A DNA stretch of 6,183 nt from Parvibaculum sp. (GTDB lineage: Bacteria > Pseudomonadota > Alphaproteobacteria > Parvibaculales > Parvibaculaceae): contig JACIYQ010000047.1 of the NCBI GenBank assembly GCA_014359855.1, positions 1 to 6,183 on the forward strand, written 5' to 3'. Position 1 is the first letter of the stretch. The number at the start of each line of letters is the position of its first letter. Below the pieces are notes generated by a model that worked only from the letters and a program-made list of their open reading frames with translations, ran no database searches and was not told the DNA's origin. Made by a program: the position numbers and the translations under genes. Shown here piece after piece: positions 5,050 through 6,183 of the stretch.

Positions 5050-6183
5050 AGATGCGGACGTCTATGTCTGAAGAATAGTAGATGTCGCCATTCGCTGCCG
5101 CGACGACGCCCGTGGGAATAAAGAGCGGCGGCACGTTTTCCGGCGCTTCGAAGCCGATGGGCAGGTCTTCCTTGATGATCTCTCTTTCGTCGCTTTCAAT
5201 GTCGATTGCAACGATCCGTTTCGTGCCGACTTCGGCGACCACGAAGCGTCCGTCGGGTCCGATGTCGAAACCTTCCGGAGCCGAGAGATTGTCGGCGACG
5301 ACGCTTCTCTCACCCGTTTCGATGTCCACGCGCGAAATCCGACCGCCGGTGTTTTCGCTGACATAGAGCGCTCCGTCCCCCGCAAGTTTCAGCATGGCGG
5401 GACCGTCGAGGCCGGTCGCAACATCCGTGCGGTTGTCCCAGTCGTTGTTGGCGATGCGAACCAGAGCGCCGCGAGTATATTCGGAAACGACGACGCTGCC
5501 GTCCGCGAGCACGATGGCGTCTGCCGGTGTCGTGAAGCCGTGATGAGGTTGGAACGACACGCCCGATGCGGCGTCGAATATCTGGACGGCGCCAGCGGTT
5601 AACGCCGCTACGGCCATGTGGCCGTTTGTTATGGAAATGCTCAGTGGATAGTCGATGTTGGACGACCAGACACGGGCTATTTCGCTGACAGAACCGGTCG
5701 ATGGATTCACGCTGCGCAGCGCAAAGAGATCGGCAACGTAAATATCGCCGTTGTCGCCAAGCGCTATGTCGCCGGCCACAGCGAGTGGGCCCGAGATTAT
5801 CGTTCTGGCCTCACCGCTTTCGGTATCTATTGCGATGACCGCGTTGTCGGCCATGTTGGTGATGAGGAGATTGTCGTCATTGTCGAAAGCAAGATTGTCA
5901 ATCGCCGGCGCGACTTCGGCGACAAGCGTCTTCTCCCCGGTGGCCAAGTCGACGCGGTAAACGTGCCCGGCTTCCGTATCGACGGCGTAAAGCTCTCCCT
6001 TCGAATTGAAGTTGACCGCAGCAGGCGTGGCGAAGCCTTCGGCTACGACATCGAGAGTGCCTGAGTCGACGTCAACCCGGACAATCTGTTTCTTGAACCA
6101 GAGCGGACCGTAGAGCTTCCCGTCGGGACCGAAGTCGAAGCCATTGAGACCGCCCATGCCGGCCATGATCTTGCGCGGCGGGG
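5030..6183 (-). CDS. NHL/SMP-30-like beta-propeller protein, N-terminus off the right edge
   Basis: 383 codons are visible, ending at TGA (complement of 5030-5032). The frame stays open to the right edge. The ATGs at 6164-6166 and 6155-6157 have no ribosome binding site, and homologous-looking sequence continues upstream of them, so the true start lies outside the window. The protein is built of blade-like repeats of about 41 residues with the pattern xPDGxLYVxD...G.[IV]xR[VI]DxxTGExxxVA. Counting from Met at 6166, repeat ends fall near residues 31, 72, 113, 153, 197, 238, 280, 321 and 373: nine units, the last with an insert of about 11 residues around PENVPPLF. Such folds are known in gluconolactonase/SMP-30 and NHL proteins and in Vgb-like lyases, but no catalytic metal site can be assigned. 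The protein is Asp/Glu-rich and may be exported, but a signal peptide would lie outside the window. Function is unknown. Confidence 0.88.
   Translation of the reverse strand, partial: PPRKIMAGMGGLNGFDFGPDGKLYGPLWFKKQIVRVDVDSGTLDVVAEGFATPAAVNFNSKGELYAVDTEAGHVYRVDLATGEKTLVAEVAPAIDNLAFDNDDNLLITNMADNAVIAIDTESGEARTIISGPLAVAGDIALGDNGDIYVADLFALRSVNPSTGSVSEIARVWSSNIDYPLSISITNGHMAVAALTAGAVQIFDAASGVSFQPHHGFTTPADAIVLADGSVVVSEYTRGALVRIANNDWDNRTDVATGLDGPAMLKLAGDGALYVSENTGGRISRVDIETGERSVVADNLSAPEGFDIGPDGRFVVAEVGTKRIVAIDIESDEREIIKEDLPIGFEAPENVPPLFIPTGVVAAANGDIYYSSDIDVRIYRLRKN

Noticed and set aside
6164..6166. ATG near the right edge as the true start of the propeller gene
   Set aside because: No Shine-Dalgarno sequence precedes it, the frame is open to the edge, and the residues after it are already in the middle of a blade repeat.

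Overview
The window looks like chromosomal DNA of an alphaproteobacterium, most likely from the Hyphomicrobiales (Rhizobiales). This rests on moderately high GC with GC-rich third codon positions, a clpS-clpA pair whose ClpA starts with a GTG-initiated Met-Pro-Thr-Phe, and a D-Ala-D-Ala carboxypeptidase with a long acidic extension instead of the usual PBP5-type C-terminal domain. No mobile element, CRISPR array, tRNA or rRNA is visible. The genus cannot be named from this sequence.

Layout. At the left, on the minus strand, is a secreted serine D-Ala-D-Ala carboxypeptidase (1-1192) whose C-terminus lies off the left edge. A gene-free divergent interval of about 527 bases (1193-1719) follows and is the most structured non-coding part of the window. 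It holds a CtrA-box-like TTAA-N7-TTAACC site readable on both strands, a near-match to a DnaA box, a compact four-run G-quadruplex motif, a 10-bp palindrome inside a candidate promoter, and three spaced CGGCAGG copies leading into clpS. Then come clpS (1720-2052) and clpA (2110-4494) on the plus strand, 57 bases apart, ending at a strong intrinsic terminator (4530-4568). A small VOC-superfamily gene (4608-4973) sits between that terminator and a second, bidirectional one (4980-5012). Converging from the right on the minus strand is a long NHL/SMP-30-like beta-propeller protein (5030-6183) whose N-terminus lies off the right edge.

How the genes work together. ClpS delivers N-degron substrates to ClpA, the AAA+ unfoldase that feeds ClpP; both adaptor and unfoldase keep all their key residues. 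The carboxypeptidase trims peptidoglycan stem peptides in the periplasm. The two are linked here only by a shared intergenic control region. The VOC and propeller genes are separate transcription units with no evident link to Clp proteolysis.

No wholly new system is evident. The observations most worth checking are the candidate cell-cycle (CtrA) site and the G-quadruplex motif in the dac/clpS intergenic region, and the propeller protein, which shows at least nine blade-sized repeats, more than one ordinary six-bladed NHL propeller holds.
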